Shown here one piece after another: positions 39,278 to 48,405 of a stretch of DNA of 64,000 nucleotides. The stretch lies in NCBI GenBank assembly GCA_001898645.1, contig MKUQ01000044.1, positions 6,055 through 70,054 on the forward strand, read 5' to 3'. Each line of letters starts with the position of its first letter. The first letter of the stretch is position 1. The notes under the pieces were generated by a model that ran no database searches, was not told where the DNA came from, and saw only the letters and a program-made list of their open reading frames with translations. Source of the stretch: Burkholderiales bacterium 70-64. GTDB taxonomy: Bacteria; Pseudomonadota; Gammaproteobacteria; Burkholderiales; Burkholderiaceae_E. Made by a program: the position numbers and the translations under genes.

Positions 39278-39733
39278 ATGAAACCTTTCTGGCTGGGCGC
39301 CGCGCTCACGGTAGCGGTCGCCTTCTCGGCGCCTTCTGCTTTCGCGCATGACGACGCGTACCTGGACACGCAGAAGGCCCCCAATGGCGGTCAGTTGCGC
39401 ATGGCGGGGCCGCTGCACTACGAACTCGTCACTCAGAAGAATGCTGTCGCTTCAGCCGACAGCCCGGTCGTCGTGTATGTCACCGATCACGCGGGCACGC
39501 CGGTCTCGACCAAGGGCGCAACGGGAACCGCGACGATCCTCGCCGGCAAGACGCGCAGTACCGCACCGCTTGCGCCCGACGGCGACAACCGCATGAAAGG
39601 CCTCGCACGCTACGTTCACGCCCCGGGCATGAAAGTCGTAGTTTCGATCACCTTGCCGGGCACTGCTCCGGAGCAGGCGCGCTTTACGCCGGGGTTGGTC
39701 GCGCAGGACGGGCACATGGATGGAGCTCACTAG
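39278..39733 (+). CDS. Small periplasmic protein following the RND pump
   Basis: This 151-residue protein starts at ATG 39278 with AAGGAG 6 nt before. It has a clear signal peptide (cleavage near AFA, residue 23), then HDDAYLDTQKAPNGGQLRMA, and a beta-rich body with VVVYVTDHAGTPVSTKGATG. It ends Met/His-rich (DGHMDGAH). I recognise it only as a conserved companion of metal efflux operons; a periplasmic metal-binding role is inferred from terminal histidines and context. Confidence 0.75.
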   Translation: MKPFWLGAALTVAVAFSAPSAFAHDDAYLDTQKAPNGGQLRMAGPLHYELVTQKNAVASADSPVVVYVTDHAGTPVSTKGATGTATILAGKTRSTAPLAPDGDNRMKGLARYVHAPGMKVVVSITLPGTAPEQARFTPGLVAQDGHMDGAH

Positions 39734-39804
39734 CGCTGACAGCAGGGCACTCACCGAGCATTTGACGGGGTCGACATCAGAACGGATACCAATTGAAGAG
39801 CGAA

Positions 39805-42096
39805 ATGAAGAGCGTGAATGTCGAGGTGAGAGGGCTGTTCGAGAAGCTCGATCACCTCGGCGTGGAAAAACGCGTCGGTGCACTGCCCGGCGTGTATCAC
39901 GCCCATGCCAATCCCGCCTCGGGAAGCGTGACGGTGCACTACGACGCTGCGATGATCTCCGAGCCGCAGTTGCGCGAGGCCGTGCGCGAGTGCGGCTATC
40001 ACTGCCGCGGCGAGGTGCAGCCCGATCACGTCTGCCGAGTGGCCGAGCCGGACATGCACGCCGCTCATGCGAAGCACGCCGCCCAACCCGGCGCCATGGA
40101 CGAGATGGCGCACGACATGGGCCACGGCGCCGGGATGGACATGGCGGGAATGGTGCGCGACATGCGCAACCGCTTCCTCGTCTGCCTGTTCTTCAGCGCG
40201 CTCTTGTTCCTCTGGGCGCCGATGGGTTTGCCGCTGCCCACGCCGCCGGTGCCGTTCGGCCTGGAGCTCGACCACTGGCTGTTCGTGCTCGCGAGCGGCG
40301 CCGTCCTCTGGCCGTCGTTGCCTTTCTTCGTCGCCGCCTGGCGTGCCTTGCGCAACGGCGTCCTCAACATGGCCGTGCTCGTCGTGCTGTCGGTCGGCAC
40401 CGGCTATCTCTTCAGCGTAGCGGCGACCTTCCTGTTCGAAGGCGTGCAGTTCTACGAAGCAGTGTCGGTGCTGCTCGTGTTCATCCTGCTCGGCCACTGG
40501 CTGGAGATGAGGGCTCGGGCAGGCGCGAACGACGCGATCCGCGCGCTGCTGGATCTTGCGCCTCCGATGGCGAACGTGCTGCGCGACGGCAAGGAACTGC
40601 AGGTGCCGACGGCCAATGTGCTGGCAGGGGACATCGTGATCGTGCGTCCTGGCGACCGGATTCCCGTCGACGGAGTGGTAACCGAGGGAGAAACGCAGGT
40701 CGACGAGTCGATGCTCACCGGTGAATCGATGCCGGTGAAGAAGGTGGTCGGCGCCAACGTTGCCGCGGCCACCATCAACAAGAGCGGGGCGTTTCGCTTT
40801 CGCGCGACGAAGGTGGGTGCCGACACGGCGCTCGCTCAGATCGTGAAGCTGGTGCAGGAGGCGCAGAACTCGAAGGCGCCGGCGCAGCTTCTCGCCGATC
40901 GGGCCTCGCAATGGCTGGTGCTCATCGCCATCGTGATCGGCCTTGCCACGTTCGCGGTCTGGTTCTGGCTGATCGGGCAGACGCTGCTGTTTGCGGTAAC
41001 GCTCACGATCACCGTGTTCGTCATCGCCTGCCCCGACGCGCTCGGGCTTGCGACCCCGATGGCGATCATGATCGGCACCGGCCGCGGCGCGCAGAACGGC
41101 ATCCTGATCAAGAACGCCGCGGCGCTCGAGAACGCAACGCATCTGGACGTCGTGATCTTCGACAAGACCGGGACGTTGACACTCGGCAAGCCCGAAGTGG
41201 TGGAAGTGGCGGCCGCGCCAGGACGAAGCGAAGCCGATGTGCTTACTCTCGCAGCCGGCATGGAGCAGCACTCGGAGCACCCGCTCGCCCACGCGATCCT
41301 CGAGAGGTCCAAAGGAATGCAGGCCCTGCCCGCGGAGGGATTCACCAACATCGACGGAATGGGCGCTCGCGCACGTTCCGAAGGCGAGCCGGCGCTGGTC
41401 GGTAACCGCCGGTTGATGGACGCGGAGCGCGTCGATCTGGCCGGGATGGAGGCCACGGCGGAGCGGATGGCCGGCGGGGGACGCACGGTGGTGCACGTGG
41501 CGCGGGGCGGCAAGCTGTGGGGGCTGATCGCGATTGCGGATGCGGTTCGACCCACTTCCGCAGCGGCGGTCGCGGCGCTGAAGAAACGCGGCGTCGACGT
41601 CGCCATGCTGACCGGCGACAACCGTGCCACGGCTGAGCGAATCGGACGCGAGCTGGGCGTCACCATGGTGCTCGCCGAAGTCCTACCCGGTCAGAAGGCC
41701 GACCAAGTGAAAGCGCTCCAGGCGCAGGGAAAGAAAGTCGGCATGGTCGGCGATGGCATCAACGATGCGCCGGCGCTCACGCAGGCCGACGTCGGATTCG
41801 CGATCGGCGCGGGTACCGATGTGGCGATGGAGAGCGCCGACGTGGTGCTGATGAGAAGCGATCCGTTCGACGTGGTCGCCGCCGTGGGCCTGTCGCGCGT
41901 CACCCTGCGCAAGATGCACCAGAACCTGTGGTGGGCGGTGGGTTACAACGTCATCGCCTTTCCCTTCGCCGCGGGCGTCTTCTACCCGCTGACGATCAGC
42001 CCGGAGATGGCGGCGCTTGCGATGTCCGGCAGCTCGCTGATCGTCGCGGCCAATGCGCTGCTGCTCAAGCGTGCGAACGTGGAGGGGCTGAAGTAA
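39805..42096 (+). CDS. P1B-type heavy-metal ATPase with CPD transport motif
   Basis: This 763-residue protein is taken from ATG 39805; TTG 39793 is an alternative. The N-terminus resembles an HMA fold (GALPGVYHAHANPASGSVTV) but lacks the CxxC loop, having only CGYHC at its end. A His/Met linker (HAAHAKHAAQPGAMDEMAHD) follows. The core has TGESMPV, D453 in [16 protein letters not shown] and [10 protein letters not shown], but the metal site in the transport helix reads C409-P410-D411 rather than CPC, CPH or SPC. Exported ion is therefore uncertain. Confidence 0.88.
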   Translation: MKSVNVEVRGLFEKLDHLGVEKRVGALPGVYHAHANPASGSVTVHYDAAMISEPQLREAVRECGYHCRGEVQPDHVCRVAEPDMHAAHAKHAAQPGAMDEMAHDMGHGAGMDMAGMVRDMRNRFLVCLFFSALLFLWAPMGLPLPTPPVPFGLELDHWLFVLASGAVLWPSLPFFVAAWRALRNGVLNMAVLVVLSVGTGYLFSVAATFLFEGVQFYEAVSVLLVFILLGHWLEMRARAGANDAIRALLDLAPPMANVLRDGKELQVPTANVLAGDIVIVRPGDRIPVDGVVTEGETQVDESMLTGESMPVKKVVGANVAAATINKSGAFRFRATKVGADTALAQIVKLVQEAQNSKAPAQLLADRASQWLVLIAIVIGLATFAVWFWLIGQTLLFAVTLTITVFVIACPDALGLATPMAIMIGTGRGAQNGILIKNAAALENATHLDVVIFDKTGTLTLGKPEVVEVAAAPGRSEADVLTLAAGMEQHSEHPLAHAILERSKGMQALPAEGFTNIDGMGARARSEGEPALVGNRRLMDAERVDLAGMEATAERMAGGGRTVVHVARGGKLWGLIAIADAVRPTSAAAVAALKKRGVDVAMLTGDNRATAERIGRELGVTMVLAEVLPGQKADQVKALQAQGKKVGMVGDGINDAPALTQADVGFAIGAGTDVAMESADVVLMRSDPFDVVAAVGLSRVTLRKMHQNLWWAVGYNVIAFPFAAGVFYPLTISPEMAALAMSGSSLIVAANALLLKRANVEGLK

Positions 42097-42186
42097 GGCC
42101 CGGGATCAGGTGCTGTTCTACTGGGATCGCGGTGATGCAACGCGATCAAACCGGTATACCGGCACTCTTGGCTCTCCGCTGGACCA

Positions 42187-42612
42187 TCAGGCGGCCTTCC
42201 CCTCGAACAGCGTCTCGATCAGCGGGCATTCCGGCCGCGTGCCGTCCGCACATCGGACGACGACGTCCTTCAGCACTCGCTCCATGCGCTTCAGGTCGGC
42301 GATCTTCGCACGCACCTCGGCGAGATGAGCCGCGGCGAGATCCCGCGCCTCGGCACAGGGCTGGTCACTCTCATCGACGAGACGCAAGAGCGCGCGGACC
42401 TCGTCGAGGCAGAAGCCCAGCTCGCGCGCCCGCAGGACGAAGCGAAGCCGCCGCTCATGATTGGCGTCGTAGCGACGATAGCCGGCGGTCGTGCGCGGCG
42501 GCGCGGGCAGCAGCCCGACCTTCTCGTAATAGCGCACAGTTTCGAGATTGCAGCCTGTTCGCCGGGCGAGCTCGGCCCGCTGAAGGCCCTTCATATCGGA
42601 ACCGTCGGACAT
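42187..42612 (-). CDS. merR: MerR-family regulator of the mer operon
   Basis: This 141-residue protein starts at ATG 42612 with GGAAG upstream. The N-terminal helix-turn-helix (LARRTGCNLETVRYYEKVGL) and dimerisation helix are standard. Cysteines at RRTGCNLE, DQPCAEARD, VVRCADG and RPECPLIET are available; three in the C-terminal half fit a MerR-type Hg(II) site. It is divergent from merT across a typical MerR operator. The 90-bp gap to the ATPase carries only a short CCGGTATACCGG palindrome. Confidence 0.9.
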   Translation of the reverse strand: MSDGSDMKGLQRAELARRTGCNLETVRYYEKVGLLPAPPRTTAGYRRYDANHERRLRFVLRARELGFCLDEVRALLRLVDESDQPCAEARDLAAAHLAEVRAKIADLKRMERVLKDVVVRCADGTRPECPLIETLFEGKAA

Positions 42613-42626
42613 TGCGAACTTCCCGC

Positions 42627-42658
42627 TTGACTCTGTAATCGCTACAGACTTCAAAGTA
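42627..42658 (+). promoter_or_regulatory. MerR-controlled merTPA promoter/operator
   Basis: TTGACT (42627-42632) is the -35, and the dyad TCTGTA-ATCGC-TACAGA (42632-42648) fills the spacer before a weak -10 near 42653. The overlong spacer with an internal dyad is the hallmark of MerR-activated promoters. Confidence 0.8.
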
Positions 42659-42698
42659 CCGTGCAATAAGGGTTTCAGCAAGGAAGGCAAGGTCCGAC

Positions 42699-43124
42699 AT
42701 GGATGCATCGCGACAGGGAACGGCAGAAATCTTGTCGACCGCAGGGAACGTGATGACCTCGGCGCGTGACGAGAGCGGTCGGCAGCGCCTGGTCGCCCTC
42801 GGCGGCATACTCGGCGCGCTCGCGGCCTCGTCGTGCTGCGTCGTGCCGCTCGTCCTGTTCAGCCTCGGCGTCGGTGGCGCCTGGGTCGGCAATCTGACGG
42901 CGCTCGCGCCGTATAAACCATTGTTCGTCGCTGCAACCACTGGCGTCCTCGGATACGGCTTCTACCTCGTCTACTGGAAGCCGCGGAGAGCCTGCGCCAA
43001 CGGTGCCGCCTGCGCAACGCTCGTCCCCAGCCGCCTCGTCCGGACCGCACTCTGGATCGCGACGGTGCTCGTTGCAGCCGCCTTCGCGTTCGATTACGTC
43101 GCCCCGCTGTTGCTGCCCGTTTGA
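42699..43124 (+). CDS. merT: MerT, inner-membrane mercuric ion transporter
   Basis: This 141-residue protein has three hydrophobic segments (about 32-50, 68-85 and 112-135), with the paired cysteines in SSCCVVPLVLFSLGVGGAW in the first helix and a second pair in ACANGAAC on the cytoplasmic loop, as MerT requires. Start ATG 42699; an internal ATG at 42753 is closer to usual MerT length (~116 residues) and is possible. It passes Hg(II) from MerP to MerA. Confidence 0.92.
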   Translation: MDASRQGTAEILSTAGNVMTSARDESGRQRLVALGGILGALAASSCCVVPLVLFSLGVGGAWVGNLTALAPYKPLFVAATTGVLGYGFYLVYWKPRRACANGAACATLVPSRLVRTALWIATVLVAAAFAFDYVAPLLLPV

Positions 43125-43140
43125 TGTCGAAGGAACTCCC

Positions 43141-43434
43141 ATGAAGAAGCGCTCGAGCACCATTGCCCTGATCGTCTCGATGATGACGACTCCCGCCGCG
43201 TTTGCCGCGGAACGTATCGTGACCTTCGGCGTCGACAACATGACCTGCGCCTCGTGTCCCTACATTGTGAAGACCGCGATGGCGGCGGTTCCAGGCGTCG
43301 CGAACGTGACTGTCTCCTTCGAGTCGAAGACCGCAACAGTGACGTTCGACGACGCGAAGACGAACCCCGGTGCGATCGCGGCCGCGAGCAGCAGTGCCGG
43401 CTTCCCTGCCCACGAGAGGTTGCAGGGTAGTTGA
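43141..43434 (+). CDS. merP: MerP, periplasmic mercuric ion-binding protein
   Basis: This 97-residue protein has a signal peptide (about 1-22), then an HMA fold with MTCASCPYIVKTAM, the GMTCxxC-type mercury loop, and VTVSFESKTATVTFDD. It starts 16 nt after merT and is followed at once by merA (1 nt after its stop). Confidence 0.93.
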   Translation: MKKRSSTIALIVSMMTTPAAFAAERIVTFGVDNMTCASCPYIVKTAMAAVPGVANVTVSFESKTATVTFDDAKTNPGAIAAASSSAGFPAHERLQGS

Positions 43435-43435
43435 G

Positions 43436-44845
43436 ATGAACGACGCACCACGCACCTGCGATCTCGCCGTGATCGGCGCCGGCTCGGCCGGCTTCTCAGC
43501 CTCGATCACGGCCGCCGATCAGGGCGCACAGGTCGTGCTCATCGGCAGCGGCACCATCGGCGGCACTTGCGTCAATATCGGCTGCGTACCGTCGAAGACC
43601 CTGATCCGCGCCGCCGAGACGCTTCACAACGCTCGCGTGACAGCGCGCTTCGCCGGCATCACGGCCAAGGCCAAACTGACCGACTGGCGCAGAACCGTTC
43701 AGCAGAAGGACGAGCTCGTTTCCGCACTGCGCCAGGCCAGGTACATCGATCTGCTGTCGGCCTACAACGGGATCACCTATCGCGAAGGTTTGGCACGCCT
43801 CGTCGAAGGCGGTGTCGAGGTGGACGGCACGAGCATTCCCGCTGCGAAGATCATCATCGCAACCGGTGCGCGACCGGCGGTCCCTGCGATCCCGGGGATC
43901 GAGACCGTACCGTACCTCACGAGCACGACGGCGCTGGACCTCCAGGAGCTGCCGCGCTCGCTGCTCGTCATCGGCGGCGGCTACGTCGGGGCTGAACTGG
44001 CGCAGATGTTTGCCCGCGCCGGGGTCGAGGTGACGCTCGTCTGCCGGTCGCGGCTGCTCCCCCAGGCCGAGCCCGAGATCGGAGCGGCGCTGCAGCGGTA
44101 TTTCGAGGAGGAAGGGATCACGGTGGTATCCGGCATCGCCTACCGGGCGATCCGCAAGACCGAGGGCGCTGTTTCCTTGACCCTTGCGCGCGACGGCCAA
44201 GACGTTTCGATCAGCGCCGAGCAGGTGCTGATTACCACCGCGCGTAGCCCCAACGTCGAAGGCCTGGGGCTCGAGGACTGCAGTATCGCCGTCTCGCCAA
44301 AGGGACCCATCATCGTCGACGACTACATGCGCACGACGAAGGCCGGCGTCTATGCTGCCGGCGACGTTACCGGCCGCGACCAGTTCGTCTATATGGCCGC
44401 CTACGGGGCCAAGCTCGCGGCCAGGAACGCACTCAACGGCGACAGCCTGCGCTACGACAACAGTGCCATGCCCGCCATAGTGTTCACCGACCCGCAGGTG
44501 GCAAGCGTCGGGCTGACCGAGGCGGCGGCGCGAGCTGCCGGTCATCCCGTCCGCGTGTCGACAATCGGTCTCGACGTGGTGCCGCGCGCTCTTGCCGCAC
44601 GCGACGTGCGCGGTCTCATCAAGCTCGTGGCCGACGCCGGAAGTGCTCGCCTGCTCGGCGCGCACATACTCGCCCCCGAAGGCGCCGACAGCATTCAGAC
44701 CGCGGCGCTCGCAATCCGTCAGAGCCTTACCGTCGATGACCTCGCGGACATGATCTTTCCGTATCTCAGTACGGTCGAGGGGCTGAAGCTCGCCGCACTC
44801 GCATTCGACAAAGACGTAACCAGGTTGTCGTGCTGCGCAGGATGA
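43436..44845 (+). CDS. merA: MerA, mercuric reductase without N-terminal HMA domain
   Basis: This 469-residue flavoprotein starts at ATG 43436. It has FAD binding (LAVIGAGSAGFSASITAADQ), redox-active C45 and C50 in GGTCVNIGCVPSK, NADPH binding (LLVIGGGYVGAELAQMFARA), GVYAAGDVTGRDQFVYMAAY and the C-terminal vicinal cysteines in RLSCCAG that present Hg(II) to the active site. The usual MerP-like N-terminal domain is missing, as in short MerA forms. It reduces Hg(II) to Hg(0). Confidence 0.95.
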   Translation: MNDAPRTCDLAVIGAGSAGFSASITAADQGAQVVLIGSGTIGGTCVNIGCVPSKTLIRAAETLHNARVTARFAGITAKAKLTDWRRTVQQKDELVSALRQARYIDLLSAYNGITYREGLARLVEGGVEVDGTSIPAAKIIIATGARPAVPAIPGIETVPYLTSTTALDLQELPRSLLVIGGGYVGAELAQMFARAGVEVTLVCRSRLLPQAEPEIGAALQRYFEEEGITVVSGIAYRAIRKTEGAVSLTLARDGQDVSISAEQVLITTARSPNVEGLGLEDCSIAVSPKGPIIVDDYMRTTKAGVYAAGDVTGRDQFVYMAAYGAKLAARNALNGDSLRYDNSAMPAIVFTDPQVASVGLTEAAARAAGHPVRVSTIGLDVVPRALAARDVRGLIKLVADAGSARLLGAHILAPEGADSIQTAALAIRQSLTVDDLADMIFPYLSTVEGLKLAALAFDKDVTRLSCCAG

Positions 44846-44990
44846 GCAGAGGCGCAATACCCTCGTCGGAAGCGGTCCGCGACGGTTTCGCTTTGGGAGC
44901 TGCGTCGCACGCGTCCGGGCACAAGCGTTGCGCGCGACGAACAACCGTGGCAGTAACATTTCCGGTTCCGATCACTACAATCGGACACCA

Positions 44991-45398
44991 ATGAGAGCCT
45001 TCCGCCGTTCGGTCTTTGCCTGGATTGCGCTGCTCGGGATCCTGTTCACGCAGTTCGCAGTGGCGGCATACGCGTGCCCGTCGTTGCCGCATACGACAAG
45101 CGAACAGACGCAGGCAGCGTCTGACTCGCACGGACTTCCCTGCCCGGAGATGGCAACGCAATCACACGGCGCGTTCGAGGCGCAACCGCCGGACCTTTGC
45201 AACCAGCACTGCGCTCACGACGGGCAAACCTCCGAATCGCGGTCGGTTGCCCCCATTCACCAGACGTTTGTCCTGGCCTTCGTTCTTCCCGAACCGGATC
45301 CTTCCGAACTCGCAGGCGTGAGGCACGCGCAGCAGCCCGAATTGCTGCGACCCACCACACCACCCCCTCTTTGGCGCACCGGTCGGCTGCGCATTTGA
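44991..45398 (+). CDS. Small secreted Cys/His protein, DUF2946-like
   Basis: This 135-residue protein starts at ATG 44991 with a hydrophobic leader (about 8-27; AWIALLGILFTQFAVAAYAC). The mature part has Cys/His clusters: SHGLPCPEM, then DLCNQHCAHDG. This resembles the DUF2946/copper-island group of small exported proteins; I am not certain of the family. It precedes a BNR protein and a multicopper oxidase, so a metal-binding role is likely but inferred. Confidence 0.6.
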   Translation: MRAFRRSVFAWIALLGILFTQFAVAAYACPSLPHTTSEQTQAASDSHGLPCPEMATQSHGAFEAQPPDLCNQHCAHDGQTSESRSVAPIHQTFVLAFVLPEPDPSELAGVRHAQQPELLRPTTPPPLWRTGRLRI

Positions 45399-45549
45399 TC
45401 CTGCGGTGTGTAGCCCGCTTGTGAAGCCGCGCCCGCTTCGCGGCGACGGCACGACCTGCTCCTGCTGATCAGCGCGAACGCAAGCCGTCCGCCCGCCTCA
45501 ACTCCCTTCAGCGGTGAGGCAGCTTTTTCATCGACGACCAAGGATCGAC

Positions 45550-46458
45550 ATGCTCTCCAGAAAGAGGCGCTTTCACGCCTTTCCGCTCGCGCTGGCACTG
45601 ACCGTGTTCGCCACAACAGTGTTTGCCGACCCTGCGATCACGCTGACCCATGTTCACGGCCTGTCCTACAGCGCGGATGGTCAGCAACTCCTCATTCCAA
45701 GCCATCATGGCCTTGCCGTGTTCGGCGAGGGGCGCTGGTCCAGGGCTGCAGGCCCTGCGCACGACTACATGGGCTTCTCGGCGACGGGCGATGCGCTGTA
45801 CAGCAGCGGCCATCCAGCGCCGCGCTCCGGACTGACGAATCCGTTCGGCCTCATCAAGAGCAAGGACGGAGGAAAAACATGGCAGAAACTCGGGCTCGAG
45901 GGCGAGTCGGATTTCCACTCGCTGGCGACCAGCCACGGGACCAACACGGTGTACGTTTTCAACCCGCACCCGAACTCGCGCATGAAGCAGTCCGGCGTCT
46001 ACTACACGCGCAATGACGGCCTGCAGTGGAAGCGCGCTGCCGCCCGGGGGCTGAGCGGGGAGCTGAACAGTCTCGCTGTGCATCCCACCGATTCCGGCGT
46101 CGTGGCCGCCGGTACCGACCAAGGACTCTATCTGTCGCGCGATGCCGGTGAGAACTTCGAGCAACTTGTCGGCGACGTACGGGTTTTCGCCGAGGCATTC
46201 GACCTCGACGGCCAGCAGCTGTGGTTCAGCACGTATGCCGGCAAGGCGGGGCTTGCCCGCGTCACGTTGAAGTCCGGCGCCGCTCCTGAGACGGCCTCGA
46301 TCCCCGCGCTAGGCGAAGACGCCGTGGCCTACATCGCGCAGAACACCGTGCAGCGCGACGAGTTCGCGATTGCGACCTTCAAGCGAAGCGTTTTCGTCAG
46401 CAAAGACCGGGGCCGAAGCTGGACGCAGATTGCCAAGGACGGAGCGACGCTCCCGTGA
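45550..46458 (+). CDS. Exported BNR/sialidase-like beta-propeller protein (F510_1955 family)
   Basis: This 302-residue protein starts at ATG 45550 (AAGGA upstream) with a signal peptide to ~25. Repeated propeller text with Asp-box-like motifs follows: SKDGGKTWQKLG, TRNDGLQWKRA, SRDAGENFEQL and SKDRGRSWTQI, so at least four blades. HVHGLSYSADG near the N-terminus is typical of the family found in copper resistance operons. No enzyme activity can be assigned. It is 16 nt upstream of a 37-codon gene. Confidence 0.83.
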   Translation: MLSRKRRFHAFPLALALTVFATTVFADPAITLTHVHGLSYSADGQQLLIPSHHGLAVFGEGRWSRAAGPAHDYMGFSATGDALYSSGHPAPRSGLTNPFGLIKSKDGGKTWQKLGLEGESDFHSLATSHGTNTVYVFNPHPNSRMKQSGVYYTRNDGLQWKRAAARGLSGELNSLAVHPTDSGVVAAGTDQGLYLSRDAGENFEQLVGDVRVFAEAFDLDGQQLWFSTYAGKAGLARVTLKSGAAPETASIPALGEDAVAYIAQNTVQRDEFAIATFKRSVFVSKDRGRSWTQIAKDGATLP

Positions 46459-46474
46459 CGGCGAGGCGAACGAA

Positions 46475-46588
46475 GTGCTCAAGGTAGTCGTGATCGTGCT
46501 CGCCACCATCGGCGGGCTGGTCGTGCTCGGCGTCGGCATCATGGCGCTGATGCATTTCGGAATGGCCGGCGGCATGGGCTGCTGCTAG
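46475..46588 (+). CDS. 37-residue single-pass membrane peptide with Met/Cys tail
   Basis: Starting at GTG 46475 with GAGG upstream, this peptide is one hydrophobic helix (VVVIVLATIGGLVVLGVGIM) ending in FGMAGGMGCC. It lies 16 nt after the BNR gene and 37 nt before the multicopper oxidase, on the same strand, as part of a compact operon. The Cys-Cys/Met C-terminus at a membrane face could bind Cu(I). No family is known to me; the assignment as a real gene rests on spacing, ribosome site and composition. Confidence 0.62.
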   Translation: MLKVVVIVLATIGGLVVLGVGIMALMHFGMAGGMGCC

Positions 46589-46625
46589 GCCCGTCGGCTG
46601 CGCCAACCGATTGGAGATCAATAGC

Positions 46626-48296
46626 ATGGACCCTCGAAGGAGACGCGTCGTCGTCGGCACTGCAACCGCTGCAGCCGCGGCCACACTCGGGCTGCCGCAA
46701 GCGGGCGCACGCGCTGACCGCAAGGAGGAGGCCGACACCGGCGTCGACGTCCACATCGAGTTGCATGCGGTGCAGGAACATGTCGCCCTTCGTCGGGGCA
46801 CCCCGACCCGGGTATGGCGCTACCGGGGCAAGGTGCTAAGAGGTGATGCAAGCACGCTTGAGGCGTCCGATGCCACGTATCTCGGGCCGATCATCCGGGT
46901 GCAGCGCGGCCAGCGCGTGCGGATCGACCTGATCAACGAACTGCCGGAGCCGACAATCGTTCACTGGCACGGCCTGCACGTCCCCGACACGATGGACGGG
47001 CATCCACGCCATGCAATCGCACCGGGCCAGCGCTACGTCTACGAGTTCACCGTGTCGAATAGAGCCGGCAGCTACTGGTTCCACCCGCATCCCCACGGCC
47101 GGACAGGCGCGCAGATCTACTTCGGTCTGGCCGGGCTGTTCCTCGTGAGCGACGACGAGGAAGCGACGGTTGGACTACCTGGCGGCCGATACGATATTCC
47201 GCTCGTCCTGCAGGACCGCAGCTTCGACGGCAACAACCAGTTCGTCTACCTGGGGTCGAGTCTGCTCGACAGCTCTCCCACCGATAACCTGGACCAGCCC
47301 CCAATGATGGGCGGCGGGATGATGGGCGATGGAACAATGGGCGGCGGAATGATGGGCCGCGGCATGATGCGCGGCGGAATGGGCTCGATGATGGCCCGCA
47401 TGATGGGGGTGCTTGGCGACGACATCCTCGTCAACGGCAGACCCAGCGCCAGCCTCGCGGTCGAGCGGCGTCCCTATCGCCTGCGACTGCTCAACGGTTC
47501 CAACACGCGCACCTACAAGCTTGCCTGGCACGATGGCTCGCCGCTGATCGTGATCGGGAGCGACGGCGGGCTTCTGGCCGCCCCGGTGCGGCGCGACTAC
47601 GTCATGCTCGCACCGGCCGAGCGCATCGATCTTTGGGTCGATTTCGCTCGCTGGTCCGCGGGCAGCGAACTGTCGCTGCAAAGCCTCGCCTTCAATGGCG
47701 GAATGAACATGGGCGGCATGATGATGGGCCGGGCGGCCCTGCCCGACGGCGCGCCGTTCCGGGTGCTCGCGCTACGTGTCAAGGACGGCTCGCACGGCGC
47801 GCAGGAGGCAGCGCCGCCGGAACGCCTGTCCGAGGTGCCATCACCTGATCCGGGCGTGGCCGTCAACTTCGATCGCCCGAAGATCTTCGATCTCACGATG
47901 GGAATGATGGCCTGGGGAATCAACGGTCAGAGCTTCGAGATGCTCGATGCCCGTCCGTACGAGACCGTCCGGCTCGGCACCCACGAGCTATGGGAATTCC
48001 GCAACGACGCAGCGAACGGGATGATGGGCATGACGATGCCCCATTCGATGCATGTGCACGGCGTGCAGTTTCGAGTCATCGGTCGCTCGGTCTCGAGCCG
48101 GTTCGCCGGTTATCGCAACACCGTAGACGCGGGCTTCGTCGACGACGGCTGGAAGGACACCGTGCTGGTGATGCCGGGCGAGCGTGTTCGCATCCTCGTG
48201 CACTTCGCCGACTACCCGGGGCTGTTCCTGTACCACTGTCACATGCTCGAACACGAGGACGGCGGCATGATGCGCAATTACAGGGTGATGGTGTAG
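46626..48296 (+). CDS. Periplasmic multicopper oxidase with Met-rich insert (CueO/CopA-like)
   Basis: This 556-residue protein starts at ATG 46626 (GGAG 9 nt before). A Tat-type signal (DPRRRRVVVGTATAAAAATL) is followed by copper sites TIVHWHGLHVP, YWFHPHPHGRT, PHSMHVHGVQF and LYHCHMLEHEDGGM. A segment at about 227-262 is almost entirely Met and Gly (MMGGGMMGDGTMGGGMMG), like the Cu(I)-binding region of CueO. Probably a cuprous oxidase. It is third gene of the 45550 operon. Confidence 0.92.
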   Translation: MDPRRRRVVVGTATAAAAATLGLPQAGARADRKEEADTGVDVHIELHAVQEHVALRRGTPTRVWRYRGKVLRGDASTLEASDATYLGPIIRVQRGQRVRIDLINELPEPTIVHWHGLHVPDTMDGHPRHAIAPGQRYVYEFTVSNRAGSYWFHPHPHGRTGAQIYFGLAGLFLVSDDEEATVGLPGGRYDIPLVLQDRSFDGNNQFVYLGSSLLDSSPTDNLDQPPMMGGGMMGDGTMGGGMMGRGMMRGGMGSMMARMMGVLGDDILVNGRPSASLAVERRPYRLRLLNGSNTRTYKLAWHDGSPLIVIGSDGGLLAAPVRRDYVMLAPAERIDLWVDFARWSAGSELSLQSLAFNGGMNMGGMMMGRAALPDGAPFRVLALRVKDGSHGAQEAAPPERLSEVPSPDPGVAVNFDRPKIFDLTMGMMAWGINGQSFEMLDARPYETVRLGTHELWEFRNDAANGMMGMTMPHSMHVHGVQFRVIGRSVSSRFAGYRNTVDAGFVDDGWKDTVLVMPGERVRILVHFADYPGLFLYHCHMLEHEDGGMMRNYRVMV

Positions 48297-48405
48297 CAAC
48301 GGATTGCTCGACCCGAGCTGACCGCCCGGGCGTCGCTCGTGGCGATCGCGCGGCAATTTTTCGGTGTGCCGACGTGGACGTGCTTGACTCATCTGGAGAA
48401 CGTCA

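Noticed and set aside
42151-42162. CCGGTATACCGG palindrome between the CPD ATPase and merR
   Set aside because: Short, single and not placed in a recognisable promoter; too little to call an operator or terminator.
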